In this document: positions 33,364-44,688 of the stretch, one piece after another
Layout of the letters: every line of letters begins with the position of its first letter
Numbering within the stretch: position 1 is the stretch's first letter
NCBI GenBank assembly: GCA_963675135.1
Contig: OY776120.1
Coordinates: 64,848,063 to 64,912,062 of the forward strand
Length of the DNA: 64,000 bases
DNA from: Galeopsis tetrahit
Lineage: Eukaryota; Streptophyta; Magnoliopsida; Lamiales; Lamiaceae
Direction: 5' to 3'
Program-made: the position numbers and the translations under genes
Notes under the pieces: model-generated
Seen by the model: only the letters and a program-made list of their open reading frames with translations
Told to the model about the DNA's origin: nothing
Database searches by the model: none

Positions 33364-33986
33364 ATGGCTCCCAAGAGTTTGATTCTTCTTGGCCTTCTCT
33401 TTGCCATAGTCTTTGTCATCTCTTCCGATGTCGTTTCAGCTCGTAACGAGCCCGGTGTCTCTGAAACTAGTAAGCCCCAACCCTCTTTATACCTCTTATT
33501 CATTTGATCTTAGACAACTCACAACTACATACTAATAAGAGTATGTTCGTTGTGAATCAGATTCATATGAGTTTTTTTCTTCATAGTAATATTGTTTACT
33601 ATATAAAGTAATACTATTGTTTAACATACAAAGTATCACATTTTAAAAAATATTTAATTTTGTGTATTATTTTTTAAAATCTATAAATTGTGATATTTCG
33701 TATGCTAGTTAGTATTACATCGATCATACATAAACATTATTACTGATTTCACCATAAAACTTTCGTAAACCAAGTTTATAAGAGTTTTTGTCGACTAATA
33801 AGAAATAACTGTGTTTAAATCTGATCAGAGGACGTGGAAGTCGACGGGCACCACCACCACTGCCACCACCCTCACTGCAGTGAGAAGGATAACGAGAGTG
33901 ATGATGTTCATCATGAAGAAGAAAAAGTAGAAGACGGGCACCACGAGCACGAGCACCACCACCACTGTCACCACCCTCATTGCTAA
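33364..33986 (+). CDS. Small secreted His/Cys-rich peptide, GRP-type signal peptide (two exons)
   Basis: Exon 1 is 33364-33469 and exon 2 is 33829-33986, with a 359-bp GT-AG intron (GTAAGCCC...CTGATCAG). Together they give 87 codons plus stop. The N-terminus MAPKSLILLGLLFAIVFVIS is a signal peptide of the kind found in plant glycine-rich cell-wall protein (GRP) precursors; cleavage is likely after VVSA. The mature part of about 60 residues is acidic and contains HHHHCHHPHC twice, the second at the very C-terminus. The DNA of the two motifs matches at about 30 of 33 positions, so exon 2 contains an internal duplication. The His/Cys clusters suggest metal binding in the apoplast or an antimicrobial role; both are inference. 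TATA box, start, splice sites and stop all fit, so I regard it as a real host gene. Confidence 0.75.
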
Positions 33987-33988
33987 TC

Positions 33989-34017
33989 ACTAGTACGGAC
34001 GCTCCGTACGTACTAGT
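33989..34017 (+). other. Imperfect hairpin just after the stop codon
   Basis: ACTAGTACGGA (33989-33999) pairs with TCCGTACGTACTAGT (34003-34017), with a 4-base bulge. It lies 2 bases after TAA in the presumed 3' UTR. Confidence 0.55.
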
Positions 34018-34443
34018 TTTTATATTATTGCATTGTATTGTACGATTGTCGTGTCGAAATAAGGCAGCTACAGCCATTGTGAGAGCTCAAACATGTCTTG
34101 AGTTATTTGATTATCATTTTCTGGGTTTATTATGATTGTAATATTGTGTATTGGTGTACGTTGTAAGTGTATCTTTGGATTTGATTTTAGTAAAAGCTTG
34201 CTCATTTTTTGTTACATTATTTACACTATTTTTAATACGGCCCTTTTTTTTTTTTCCACTTTCTTGTGAAATTGCATGTTATAATCCAGCAATTAATTAG
34301 AAGAAAATCCAGGTCGAATTGGTGAAGAATAAGCTGGTAATTAAATTTAAAATACGTACACAATCAATTTAAATTTGTCCCACAAAAATACAAACATATG
34401 AGCATTGCCCACACAAGATTTTGTCTTCAATATACTTTATTGT
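34018..34443. other. Probable 3' UTR and flank of the peptide gene
   Basis: AT-rich; contains AATAAG- and TGTAAT-like signals near 34059 and 34136. No other gene seen before T3 begins. Confidence 0.4.
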
Positions 34444-34471
34444 TGTTGGGCCTTTGTCTAGCCCCACTATT
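34444..34471 (+). repeat. First 28 bp of the T3 5' LTR
   Basis: Begins TGTTGGGCC and is interrupted after CCCACTATT. It matches the first 28 bp of the 3' LTR. Confidence 0.88.
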
Positions 34472-35408
34472 GACGCTGACTATATACCCCTCCAATTCTG
34501 TTAACTCTACTCCCCAGATACATATACTCCCCCCTGATGTGGTCTAGGTTAGATGTACTCCCCCTGAATTACCAAAATTGTCCTCTTTCCTCTTAAATAA
34601 CATAGGTTAAATGCACTCCCCATAAAAACTCTATGTAACACCCCGTCCCAAAATTTAATATGAAATAAATGAATAAATTATTTAAGATTTTTCAACTATA
34701 TTAACATCGTTATTTGTTATGAAGAGATTTGATTTTCAGGAAGACCGACGAGCATTCTGATCCGGGAGCACTCCTAGCACATAATAAAGAAATAAATAAA
34801 ATATATGATTTGATGCATACTTTTATAATGAAAGAAGTTTAATTAATAACTTTACAAATTATTTTTATGAAAGCTCATGATAAAAGACTAAACAAAGCAT
34901 AATATGTCTTAATAACTAATAATGCCTTGTTATCTCAGTTTTAGTACAAAATATTTACTTGCTTGATCATAGATACAACATCTCATATGTGAAAATTACA
35001 TTTCTTTGATTGTCCTGCTTTGCGTGTCTATGTGATATAATGTTTGTCTTATCTGATTTTATTTTATGGTACGACTCATTGTGATAATTCGCTATTAAAT
35101 TAATACTAGAATTAAAATAGAAATAATATAAAAAGTCTTAAGTTGAATGCTATAATTAAATAATTTTTGTCTCGAAGCACGACGATTTTTTCGCCATAAA
35201 TCCTAAATAAATGTTTATAGCTCTCGTGTAATTTTCCGCGAAAAAACTAACACAAAAAAATAAGTAACGACTTTGTAGTAAATACCGAGTACTAACGAAT
35301 ATCGTGGTAAATAAATATCTACAACTTTGATTTTTAACCACAAATCTTATGTGGTCAATTTTGATCCACATCCCTCCCTTAAACCACTTGAGTTCACCCA
35401 CCTTCTTC

Positions 35409-35416
35409 TATATAAA
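35409..35416 (+). promoter_or_regulatory. TATA box in the nested solo LTR
   Basis: TATATAAA followed by a CT-rich leader-like stretch; orientation agrees with the LTR ends. Confidence 0.5.
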
Positions 35417-37174
35417 CCCTCCATCACTCCAAACTCTTCTTCATCCAGCTACTCCAAAATACAAGTCCAACCTCTGCAGAAATAGAAAGCAAGCAGCTAC
35501 ACAATCAAGAGGAAGAACAACTCATTTCTTCCAATCCCCTTTTCTACTTTTTGATAGGCTTCTTCCTCTTTAATAGGAAGCAAGTTGATTCTTCAAACTT
35601 TATAACAGCCTTCGAAATCCGGTAACGCACACGAGATGATTCTGGTCGTTTCGTTGAAGAACAGTCCATAAGATCCAAGGAAAGTATAGAACACCACTTC
35701 CTTCTTCTTAATTAATTTGCTGCTGTCTTTTATTTTTCAGATTCTGTTTGTTAACTTGTTCTTCAATTTTCTTGCTCAATCCTTGAAGAACTCGAGCCAA
35801 CTTCATCCTTGATCGATCCCCCAGGTTCCCACATGAATTCGAATCCATATCACAGCCTAAATCGAGAAAACTACACAGGTTTTAACACACAAACATTTAT
35901 ATGCTATTTGTGTGAATTTCGATTTCCGTTTATGATTCTCGGTACTCGAATCTTGTGTAACTTGTGATATATATGTTTTATAATATGCATGTTATACTTT
36001 AGGTGTGTTTTATTGGTTGAAAACGTGATTTAAGTGTATAAAATGATTTTTCAAAGTTTACAATACAAGCTGGAATTTTGTGTTGAATGCAGTGACTTTG
36101 GGAGTGCATATCATTCAATAGAAAAATGATTTTGACTCAAAACCAAAGAGGGAATAATCTTCATACAGTGGAGAGTTTAAATACAAAAATTGACACTGAT
36201 TGATCGATTATATTGAGAGATATTCGGTTTTGAAAATTGGGCAGTAGCTGGGAAATCTGGGAAAAAAACAGAGCATTTTCGTTTCGGGTTCTATACTTCG
36301 GAGTCATTTTTACTCAACATCGAGACGCGTTTTTGACAAAACAATTTATTGCCAGTAAACTTAACATCATGTAGTTTATTTACCTCTGAGAAAAATGATA
36401 ATTGGGTTATCCGTTTAACGGGAATAAAATCACAAACATAGGAGAAAATTCAGTTATTCTATGTTTTATAACTAGCTAGCAGGACCAGTTTTGAATTATG
36501 CATATATACATCTTTTGTTTAATTGTCATACATTTAAACATAATTCTTTTGACATTCTAATGCATTTTCAAGTGTTTTCAATAGTTGCAATATTTCCATA
36601 AGTGGCTAGGACTGGTATTGATAAAAAGTGATGCTTTTTGAATGATTGAAGTTTAATGATCTTATTTTATATGTTGCTTCTTTTAAAATTATTAAGTAAA
36701 GCATGTGTTTAAATTATAGTTGATCAATTGTTCCATACATTGTTATTATTTGTTAAATCACATCAATTGATACATGTTAAAACGTGCTTGGTTAATTTAT
36801 TTATTTTTTATATTAATTTTCGTGTAATTATGAGTTATTCATGAAGAAAATTGTTATGTAATTTTAAGAATCAAGAGTTCTTATAATAAATAAATATTCA
36901 AGGAAACGTGCTAGGCGAAGTGCGGCCTAATCGGAGCTCGGACGGTCCCTGTGTTACGCTTGCTAAAATTATATATTCAAGAAGTTTGTAGCTTTTCTTA
37001 AAAGTTAAAGAGGTGGGTGTCACTACTGTATTGCCGTAATGTTATATGGACTGTTGGTGTATTCTGAACTAAACTAAACAAACATCAACATATAACTAAG
37101 AACACAAGAATACAAGAATAAACTATGATATATTATTTTATGATATTGTAATCTGTGATATATTAATCACAAGG

Positions 37175-37385
37175 AGGAGGTGGAAGCGTTTAGGGGATTG
37201 CATGTGGTAGAGTCGCTATCAGTGTCCCGTATGATTAACATACTTGAAGGAGGTGGAAGCGTTTAGGGGATTGCATGTGATAGAGTCGTTATCAGTGTCC
37301 CGTATGATTAACATACTTGAAGGAGGTGGAAGCGTTTAGGGGGTAGCATGTGGTAGAGTCGCTACCAGTGTCCCATACGGTAATT
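37175..37385 (+). repeat. 73-bp tandem repeat in the solo LTR, about 2.9 copies
   Basis: AGGAGGTGGAAGCGTTTAGG starts units at 37175, 37248 and 37321. Each unit contains GTAGAGTCGCTA-like and CAGTGTCCCGTA-like segments. Similarity between units is high, so the expansion is recent or homogenised. Confidence 0.85.
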
Positions 37386-38551
37386 ATGTTTTACGATAAA
37401 TATGATATATGATGTACTTATGAAAGTTATGAATAAGGATGCATTGTGAATCCTCAGTGAATGAAAGTTCGCTATTACAAGAATTAAACTTTAGTGAATA
37501 ACGAAGTCACTATTCAGGAATTCAAAAAGACTTACGATAATATGTTAATATAAATTAATTTTGGCATACTGCCAATCTGTATAGCAGCGTATAGGATATC
37601 CACTGAGATTTTTATCTCACACCCCAAAACTAATATTTTCAGGTTATGATCGAGAGGGGTCGGTGTTGCAGTTGGGATGACACAGAGTTTCCCCACATTA
37701 AGATGCTATGTTATTACATTTACTTAAGACATATTATAATAAATGAATTGTTTTATGATAGACGATGTTATTCTTATGCCAAGTGACAACTTTCCTAAAG
37801 TTACTCGATAACCATATGTATGTTATCTTTAAAATGGCTGCTACTTATCATGTTCTAAGTTTTAATAAATGGGCCCACAATAATTTTATTGCAACTTATA
37901 ATTGTCTTTAATTATTTCCGCTGTAAAACTCTTACCATTGCTTGTGTTACTGTATTTTTAAAAGAAATTTTTAGGTTCGGATTTTCGGTAATTAAGTGGC
38001 GACTCGAATTTAGAGTGTTTGAGCCTCAAGGGCTGCATTCCGGATTCGGGGCGTTACACTCTAACTCTTCTCTTCTCCTTATCTCTTTCTTCTTCCTCAA
38101 ACTCCTCCCCCAAAACTAAAAATATATTCCTCTCACCTCCACCCCATCTCCGGCCAAATCGCCGCCCCGCCGCCGGTCTCAGCGCCACCCCCGCCGCCGA
38201 TCTCAGTGCCGCCACCGCCGCCGGTCTCAGCGCCGCCCCCACCGCCAGGTGCCGCCCTGTCTTTTTTTTTTTTTTTTCTTCAGTAACTTGTCCTCCTCCC
38301 CACTCTCACTATTGCCGCCCCTCCTCCCTCCCTTCCTCCTTCTCCTTCCACCGCCGTTGTCCCTTTCTCCTTCTCCTTCCACTGTCTTTTTTTTTTCTTT
38401 TTTTTGCTGCAGTTTTTTTTCTTTTTTCCCACAGCTCCCTCCCCCGTCTCCGTCCCCTCCTCCATTCCACGGCTCCGTTACCCCTCCTCCCCAACACACC
38501 GACAACTCTCCTCTCTCGCGCTGTAGGTGTTTCACTCTTTTTTTTTTTTTT

Positions 38552-38647
38552 AAATTTTCGACAACTACTGGTCTAAAATATACATTATCGTCAGCAATTA
38601 TTTGTCGACGATAATGTATATTTTTGATCAATAGTTATCGAAAATTT
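38552..38647. repeat. 96-bp foldback inside the MULE
   Basis: Arms 38552-38592 and 38607-38647 (41 bp each) pair at about 37 positions. The inner 18 bp (AAAATATACATTATCGTC) are perfect. Loop 14 bases. Confidence 0.8.
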
Positions 38648-38684
38648 TGATTTAAAAAAAAAAATCATTTTTCGATAAAATGAT

Positions 38685-38850
38685 GTCGACAAGAGTGTCT
38701 TTCGTCAACAAACCAGTGTCGACAAGAGTGTCTTTCGTCAACAAACCAGCGTCGACAAGAGTGTCTTTCGTCAACAAACAAGTGTCGACAAGAACGTCTT
38801 TCGTCAACAAACAAGTGTCAACAAGAATGTCTTTCGTCAACAAATAAGTG
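38685..38850. repeat. 33-bp tandem repeat, about five copies
   Basis: Units start GTCGACAAGAGTGTCTTTCG at 38685, 38718, 38751 and onward, decaying to the right. The 33-bp period keeps one frame open on the minus strand (an 11-residue repeat), but nothing else supports a gene. Confidence 0.85.
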
Positions 38851-39117
38851 TCGAAAATTTCTATGTTTTTTTTTCTCGAATTTTTTAATATATTTGGGCT
38901 GCTGCGGTGGCTATCGGAGTTTGGTCGGCGGCGGCTACCGGAGTTTTGGTCGGCGGCAGCTCCATCTTCAATTAGGGTTAGGGTTAATTTTAGGGGAGTG
39001 TATCTATTATGAGATATTTTATTAAAAGGGCAAATTTAGTATTTTACATATATATTTAATTAATAAATGTAATGGGGGAGTAGATTTAACAAAGTTGGAG
39101 GGGTATATAGCCAGCGC

Positions 39118-39598
39118 CCCACTATTTTAGTGGAATGGTTTCTTGGCCCACAAGATATGGCTTTGGCCCATATGAGAAAAAACCCTACTTTTCCTTTCTT
39201 ACCAAATCTCACACTTTAGGCAGACTTTCTCTTAATCACAGTAATTTGTATCAATCCCACGATTTACTTTCCTTTCCCTTCATTGGGAATTATGGCTAAT
39301 TGCCGGAAATCATGGGTGGTCTTCACTATATAAAGGGCATTGGTCCTTTGGTGAAAAGTGTGGTTTACAATACAATTCTTGTATGAGTGAGAAAAGAGAA
39401 AGAGCTACCAAGAGTGAGAATTCGGTGAGATAGGAAGGCCTCGAGGTTGTTCCCTTGCATCGTGTGACGTTCCACTTGAGTCTAGGGGCTGAGCCCGGTG
39501 TTTTCGATTTTCTCTTTAATTTCTTTTTCTCTATTGTTGTTTTCCTCCATTTGTTTTCTTTTGTATTACACTTGTTTTTAGTACAAGGAAAACTTACA
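39118..39598 (+). repeat. Rest of the T3 5' LTR
   Basis: Resumes at the second CCCACTATT and continues to ACTTACA. TATATAAA at 39327-39334 is the likely promoter. It matches 44717-45188 with about 11 differences. Confidence 0.9.
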
Positions 39599-39599
39599 G

Positions 39600-39612
39600 T
39601 GGCATCAAGAGC
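39600..39612 (+). other. Primer-binding-site-like sequence of T3
   Basis: TGGCATCAAGAGC starts 1 base after the LTR. It resembles the Met-tRNA site (TGGTATCAGAGC) with changes, so it is either a variant site or mutated. Confidence 0.55.
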
Positions 39613-39837
39613 TGTCCGATCTGGGAGTCGCCGGAGAAGTAGCCGCCGCCGTGAACCGCCGCCATTACCGCCGGACTGTTGCACGCCAATAGGTCGCCGT
39701 CGATCCGCTGTTGTTCGGTGGAGAAGGCTTTCCTGAGTTAGGTGCCTGTCCGGTGGAGTAATCGCCGACAACAGATAAGTTGAAAGGTGTTTATCTTTTA
39801 CTTTTCTGTTTTCTATTTTTCCGCTGCTATCTAGTTA

Positions 39838-39985
39838 CATATATATATATATATATTATATACCTACGTACTGTTATATATATATATATATTATATACCT
39901 ACATATATATTATATACCTACGTACTGTTATATATATATATATATTATATAGCTATTATAATATATATATTATAATATATTAATT
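39838..39985 (+). repeat. TA-rich tandem repeat in the T3 leader
   Basis: (TA)n runs alternate with TTATATACCTACGTACTG units in at least three rounds. Noncoding. Confidence 0.75.
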
Positions 39986-40363
39986 TTGTTGCTTTTATAT
40001 TTATATTATATAATATACTTATAAAGATATTATATATTATAATATATGTGTTTTATTTTCTACTTTTGAGGTTCATTAATCCGTGTTCTGCAGAGAATAG
40101 TTTTTGTTCTTATACTCTATTTCCTCTATTGACCTTGATTGAGTGCTTCTTGCGGGGGAATTTTAATTTATTGTTATTCTACCCAAGACAAATATTGGAT
40201 CCATTATTCAATCGCTCAGGTATATTGGCTTATCCCTTCTTTTAATTTTTTCGTAAAATTAGACCGCTGGTCGCGGATAGGCTTGGGATTACGTGCTGTT
40301 AGAATATAGGATTCTTGCTCGTTATTTGTGATTTCTGTTTGGTTGGTTACTTGTGTTTTCTTA

Positions 40364-43300
40364 ATGGCTACTACTACGACGAATATCACGTTGGTTCCTT
40401 TCAATGGTAAGTCTGATTTCAGTATTTGGCAGCATAAAATGAAATGTGTTTTAATTCAAAATAGAGTTGTAAAAGCCATTGATCATTCATATGCTACAAC
40501 TGACACTGATGATAAGAAGGCTGAAATGAATGAACTTCCTATGAGTGCCATTATATTGAACTTGTCTGATTGTGTGATTCGTAAAGTTAAACATCTCAAA
40601 AGTGCTCGTGAGTTATGGGATAAACTGTCTGAATTATACTATGAAACATCTTTACCTAGTAATTGTTTTTGTTGGAAAAAATTTTCCGTTATAAACTTGA
40701 CATGAACAAGGATATAGATGAGAATCTTGACAATTTCACTAAACTTATACAAGATATAAAGCAAACGGGTGACAAACACATTGATGATTACACTGCTATT
40801 GTTCTTTTGAATGCTATACCTGATTCTTACAATGATGTGAAATCTGTTATTAAATATGGTAGAGATGATGTTACTTTGGATATCGTTGTGAATGGCTTAA
40901 AAAGCAAAGAACAGGATATGAAACAACATGGTAGTGTGAAGGGTGAGGTCATGCATGTGAGGGGTAAAACTAAGACGAAAAATCAGCCTAAGAAACATGA
41001 TAAAAATGATGGTGAGAGAGGTAGATCTAAGTCTCGGACTAAGGCTAGAAAATGTTTTCACTGTCATGAATCTGGTCATTTTATTAAAGATTGCCCTAAG
41101 AAAATTCAAGAAAAACAGGATAAGAATGAGCATGCTAATATGGCTGTTAGTAAAGAGAATTATGGTGATGTTTATATGGTTATTGAACCTAGTGTGAACT
41201 CTGTGCATTCTTTTGATATGAAAAAACATGAATGACTCATTGATTCTGGTTGTACTTATCACATGTCTCCGTTTAAGGAGTTGTTTACCACTTTTAATAA
41301 AGTTCAAAATGGTTTTGTTTCCATGACGAATGACAAGAAATGTGATGTTATGGGTATTGGTAATGTGACTTTGAGTTTTTCTTCTGGTGTTACTTATACT
41401 TTGAAAAATGTTAGATATGTGCCTGCTCTTTGCAATAATCTTATGTCATGTGCTGCATTGGAAGATGATGGATTGGAAGGTAAATGGGGTAAGGGTTTTA
41501 TGAAAATTGTTAAAGGAACTTTGGTGATTTTCAAAGCTGAGAAAAGAAATAATTTGTATGTTTGTTCTGCTCAATCTTATGTCATGTGCTGCATTGGAAG
41601 ATGATGGATTGGAAGGTAAATGGGGTAAGGGTTTTATGAAAATTGTTAAAGGAACTTTGGTGATTTTCAAAGCTGAGAAAAGAAATAATTTGTATGTTTG
41701 TTCTGCTCAATCTGAGTTTTTAAATGCTGTGAATGTGTCCAAGGGTGACAAAACTGATTTATGGCATAACAGGTTGGGACACATGAGTAATAAAGGTATG
41801 AAAATTTTGCAAAAAGATGGTTCTTTTGGTGTTGATAAAATTTCTAGTATTCCTTTTTGTGATGCATGTGTACTTGACAAACAACATAAAGTGAAATTTC
41901 ATGTTTCTCCCTCCCCCAATAATTCCACTTGCAAAGATGTGCTTGAATATTTACATGCTGATGTATGGGGTCCTGCTAGTGAGCCCACTCAAAGTGGTAA
42001 CATGCATTTTTTGTCCATTATCGATGATTTCTCTAGAAAAGTTTGGGTGTTTTTTATGAAAAACAAATTTGATGTGTTTTCTAAATTCAGTGAATGGAAA
42101 ACCCTTATTGAAAATCAAACCGGTAAGAAAATCAAAGTGCTTAGGACTGATAATGGCTTGGAATTTTGTAATGCTCAAATGAATGATTTTTGTACAAAAT
42201 TCGGTATTAAAAGGCATAAGACGGTTCCTTATAATCCCCAACAAAATGGTGTGGTGGAAAGAATGAATCGTACTTTAATGGAGAGAGTTAGAAGCATTCT
42301 TGCTACTTCGGGTCTTTCTAAAAAGTTTTGGGGTGAAGTTGTTTGTACTGCTGCATATTTAATTAATAGATCTCCTTCTGTGCCTTTAAATGGTAAATGT
42401 CCTGAGCATGTTTTCTATGGTAAGAAAATTGATTATTCTAACTTAAGAGTGTTTGGTTGTGCTGCTTTTGTTCATAAAAAACTTGATAAACTTGAACCTC
42501 GTGCTAAAAAGTGTATTTTTCTTGGTTATCCTGATGGTGTGAAAGGTTATAGATTGTGGTCTATGGATGAGCATGGTTACAAGATTATTATAAGTCAAGA
42601 TGTTACTTTTAATGAGCATGATTTTCCTTGTTTGCCTGCTACATTACCTTTGCATGAGTTTAATGATACTTCTAGCGAGGTGGAGCATGATATGCCTAAA
42701 CTTGAAAGTGATGATGTTCATGATGATAATGAAAATGCTGAAAATGAGTTTAATGATATGTCTGATAATCTTGATAATGTGAATGATGATAATTTGCAAG
42801 GTGGAGCTAATGATAGGCCTAGAAGGACTATTAAGAGGCCCCTTAGATTTGATGATTATTATTTGGATACTCATGCTTTTCATGTTTTTGAGTTAAATGA
42901 TAATGAGCCTAAAACCTACAAAGAAGCTTTAAAATCTGATCATTTTAAAAAGTGGATTAATGCTATGAAAGAAGAAATGGAGTCTTTGCATGTTAATCAC
43001 ACTTGGATTCTTGTGCCTAAGCCTGTTACTTGCTCTGTTGTTGATTGCAAGTGGTTGTTTAAGGTTAAGAATGAACTTAATGATGTTAGATACAAAGCTA
43101 GGCTTGTGGCTAAAGGATTTACTCAAAAAGAGGGGGTAGATTATACTGAAATATTTGCTCCTGTGGTGAAATTTACAACTGTGCGAATTATGCTTGCTTT
43201 GGTTGCCCATTTCAATTGGGAATTGAAACAAATGAATGTTAAAACTACTTTTTTGCATGGTGATTTGGATAAACCGATTTATATGAAGCAACCTGAGGGT

Positions 43301-44432
43301 TTTGTTGATACTAAACATTCTAATCATGTTTGCTTGCTTAAAAAATCCTTGTATGGTTTGAAACAATCTCCTAGACAATGGAACAAAAGGTTTGATGCTT
43401 GCATGATCTCTTTGAAGTTTAAAAGAAGTGCGTACGATCATTGCCTATACTTTAAAGATGATGTTAATGTTCCATTTTACTTGCTCATTTATGTTGATGA
43501 TATGCTTTTGATAAGTCCTAGTGTAAAAGCTATTGAGCATGTGCAAATATGTCTTGGTAAGGAAAATTTTAGGCATGCATATTGATAGAGATAGAAAACG
43601 ACATACTTTGTTGTTAAACCAAGCTTCATATGTGGAAAAGATTATAGAAAAATTCTCTATGTCTACTGCTAAATCGGTTAATGTGCCCCAAGCTGCTCAT
43701 TTTGTGCTAAGTAAGGATCAGTCCCCCAAGACTGATTCTGAAATTAATGCTATGGAAAATGTACCTTACTCTAATGCTGTTGGCTCTGTTATGTACTTAA
43801 TGGTCTCTACTAGACCTGATGTTGCTTATGCTATTAATTGTTTGAGCCGATACACGTCTAATCCAGGTAAAACTCATTGAGAGGCCATGAAATGGCTTCT
43901 CGGGTATTTGAAAGGTACACGTAACGTTGGTCTTAAATTTTCCAAAGTTGTTAATGATGTGAATTTAGTTGGTTATGTGGATTCGAATTATGCTAATGAT
44001 AGAGATAATAGAAAATCAACTACTTCTTATGTTTTTACCTTGTGTGGTTCGTGTATAAGTTGGAAGTCTCAATTACAGCATGTTGTTGCTCAGTCCACAA
44101 CTGAGTCTGAGTATGTTGCTATCACTGAAGCTGTAAAAGAGGCTATTTGGCTTAAAGGGCTTGTCACTGAAATTGGTGTACTTAAGGGAAAAGTAGTTGT
44201 TTACTTTGATAGTCAATCTGCCATTCAATTATGCAAAAATCCTGTGTTTCATGATAGGACTAAACATATTGATGTTAGATTTCATTTTATTCGAGATATC
44301 ATTGAAAAAGGCATAATTGATTTAGTGAAGATTCCTGCTGAAAAGAATCCTACTGACATGGGAACTAAATGTTTAAACTTGGACAAATTTAAGACTTGCA
44401 TGAAACTATTGAATTTTGATTCAATTGATTGA
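40364..44432 (+). pseudogene. Degenerate Copia gag-pol of T3 (Tork-like)
   Basis: Starts MATTTTNITLVPFNGKSDFS. Gag has one knuckle, CFHCHESGHFIKDC (near 41056). Protease LIDSGCTYHMS is directly preceded by TGA at 41233-41235 in place of Trp. Integrase is recognised by LWHNRLGHMS, a C..C segment, LRTDNGLEF and GVVERMNRTL; reverse transcriptase by YVDDMLLIS (near 43490); RNase H by DSQSAIQLCKNP. Damage: a frameshift at the A-tract near 40675, a 136-bp tandem duplication (41440-41575 repeated at 41576-41711) that shifts frame, a frameshift near 43550, and TGA at 43878-43880 in place of Trp. The end ...NFDSID, followed by TGA, agrees with typical Copia ends. Confidence 0.92.
41440..41711 (+). repeat. 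136-bp perfect-looking tandem duplication within T3 pol
   Basis: Two head-to-tail copies with no difference seen by eye. 136 is not a multiple of 3, so the event breaks the frame between protease and integrase. Confidence 0.9.
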
Positions 44433-44688
44433 TAGCATGAGTTTTATGTTGCTTGGGGATTGAGACAGTATTTTCTTAGCACTTCTTATAGTCTCGATTA
44501 TGTGTTTGAAAGTGCTTAACTTTAAATCTGTGCTAACTAGTGTGTTGTGTGTGCAGGTCTGACTGGACTCATACTACTAACATGTTTGTTGCTTGTGCAG
44601 GTTTAATGGGCGATGAGGAATAAGTCCTAGATTCAATATAAGTGGATGATGATGCTTTAAAGGGGAATGGACCAAAGAGGTGGAGCAA

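Larger units (their letters stand above)
34634..38058 (+). mobile_element. 3.4-kb solo LTR, probably Gypsy, nested in the MULE
   Basis: Starts TGTAACACCCCGTCCC and ends CGGGGCGTTACA; perfect 5-bp duplication CTCTA at 34629-34633 and 38059-38063. TATATAAA at 35409-35416 fits an LTR promoter on this strand. No coding region, no primer site and no second LTR, so a solo LTR left by LTR-LTR recombination is the simplest reading. TGTAACACCCC ends are common in large plant Gypsy LTRs. Confidence 0.8.
34472..39117. mobile_element. MULE-like TIR element nested in the T3 LTR
   Basis: The left TIR (GACGCTGACTATATACCCCT) matches the reverse-complemented right TIR (GCGCTGGCTATATACCCCTC) for more than 30 bp with few differences. 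CCCACTATT is duplicated at 34463-34471 and 39118-39126, a 9-bp target duplication. Without its nested solo LTR it is about 1.2 kb. The interior has a GCCGCC-rich minisatellite (38158-38250), T/C-rich runs, a foldback and 33-bp tandem repeats, but no transposase. Confidence 0.85.

Noticed and set aside
33241..33507. Longer start (33241) and intron-read-through version of the peptide gene
   Set aside because: The start precedes the TATA box and lacks a signal peptide at its N-terminus; splicing at GTAAG/CAG joins the frame to the His/Cys exon.
33724..34077. Minus-strand 117-codon ORF opposite exon 2
   Set aside because: It is the complement of the CAC/CAT-rich exon, giving Gly/Arg-rich low complexity; no support.
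37175..37385. CRISPR-like array
   Set aside because: The 73-bp units are contiguous with no unique spacers, in plant LTR DNA.
38019..38631. Overlapping low-complexity ORFs on both strands
   Set aside because: They come from GCCGCC and CT-rich simple sequence inside a MULE and change frame freely.
38652..38843. Minus-strand ORF with an 11-residue repeat
   Set aside because: It only reads through the 33-bp tandem repeat; the period keeps the frame open by chance. No promoter, start context or similarity.
38970..38990. Interstitial telomere repeat (TTAGGGTTAGGG)
   Set aside because: Only two units, and not the plant TTTAGGG form.
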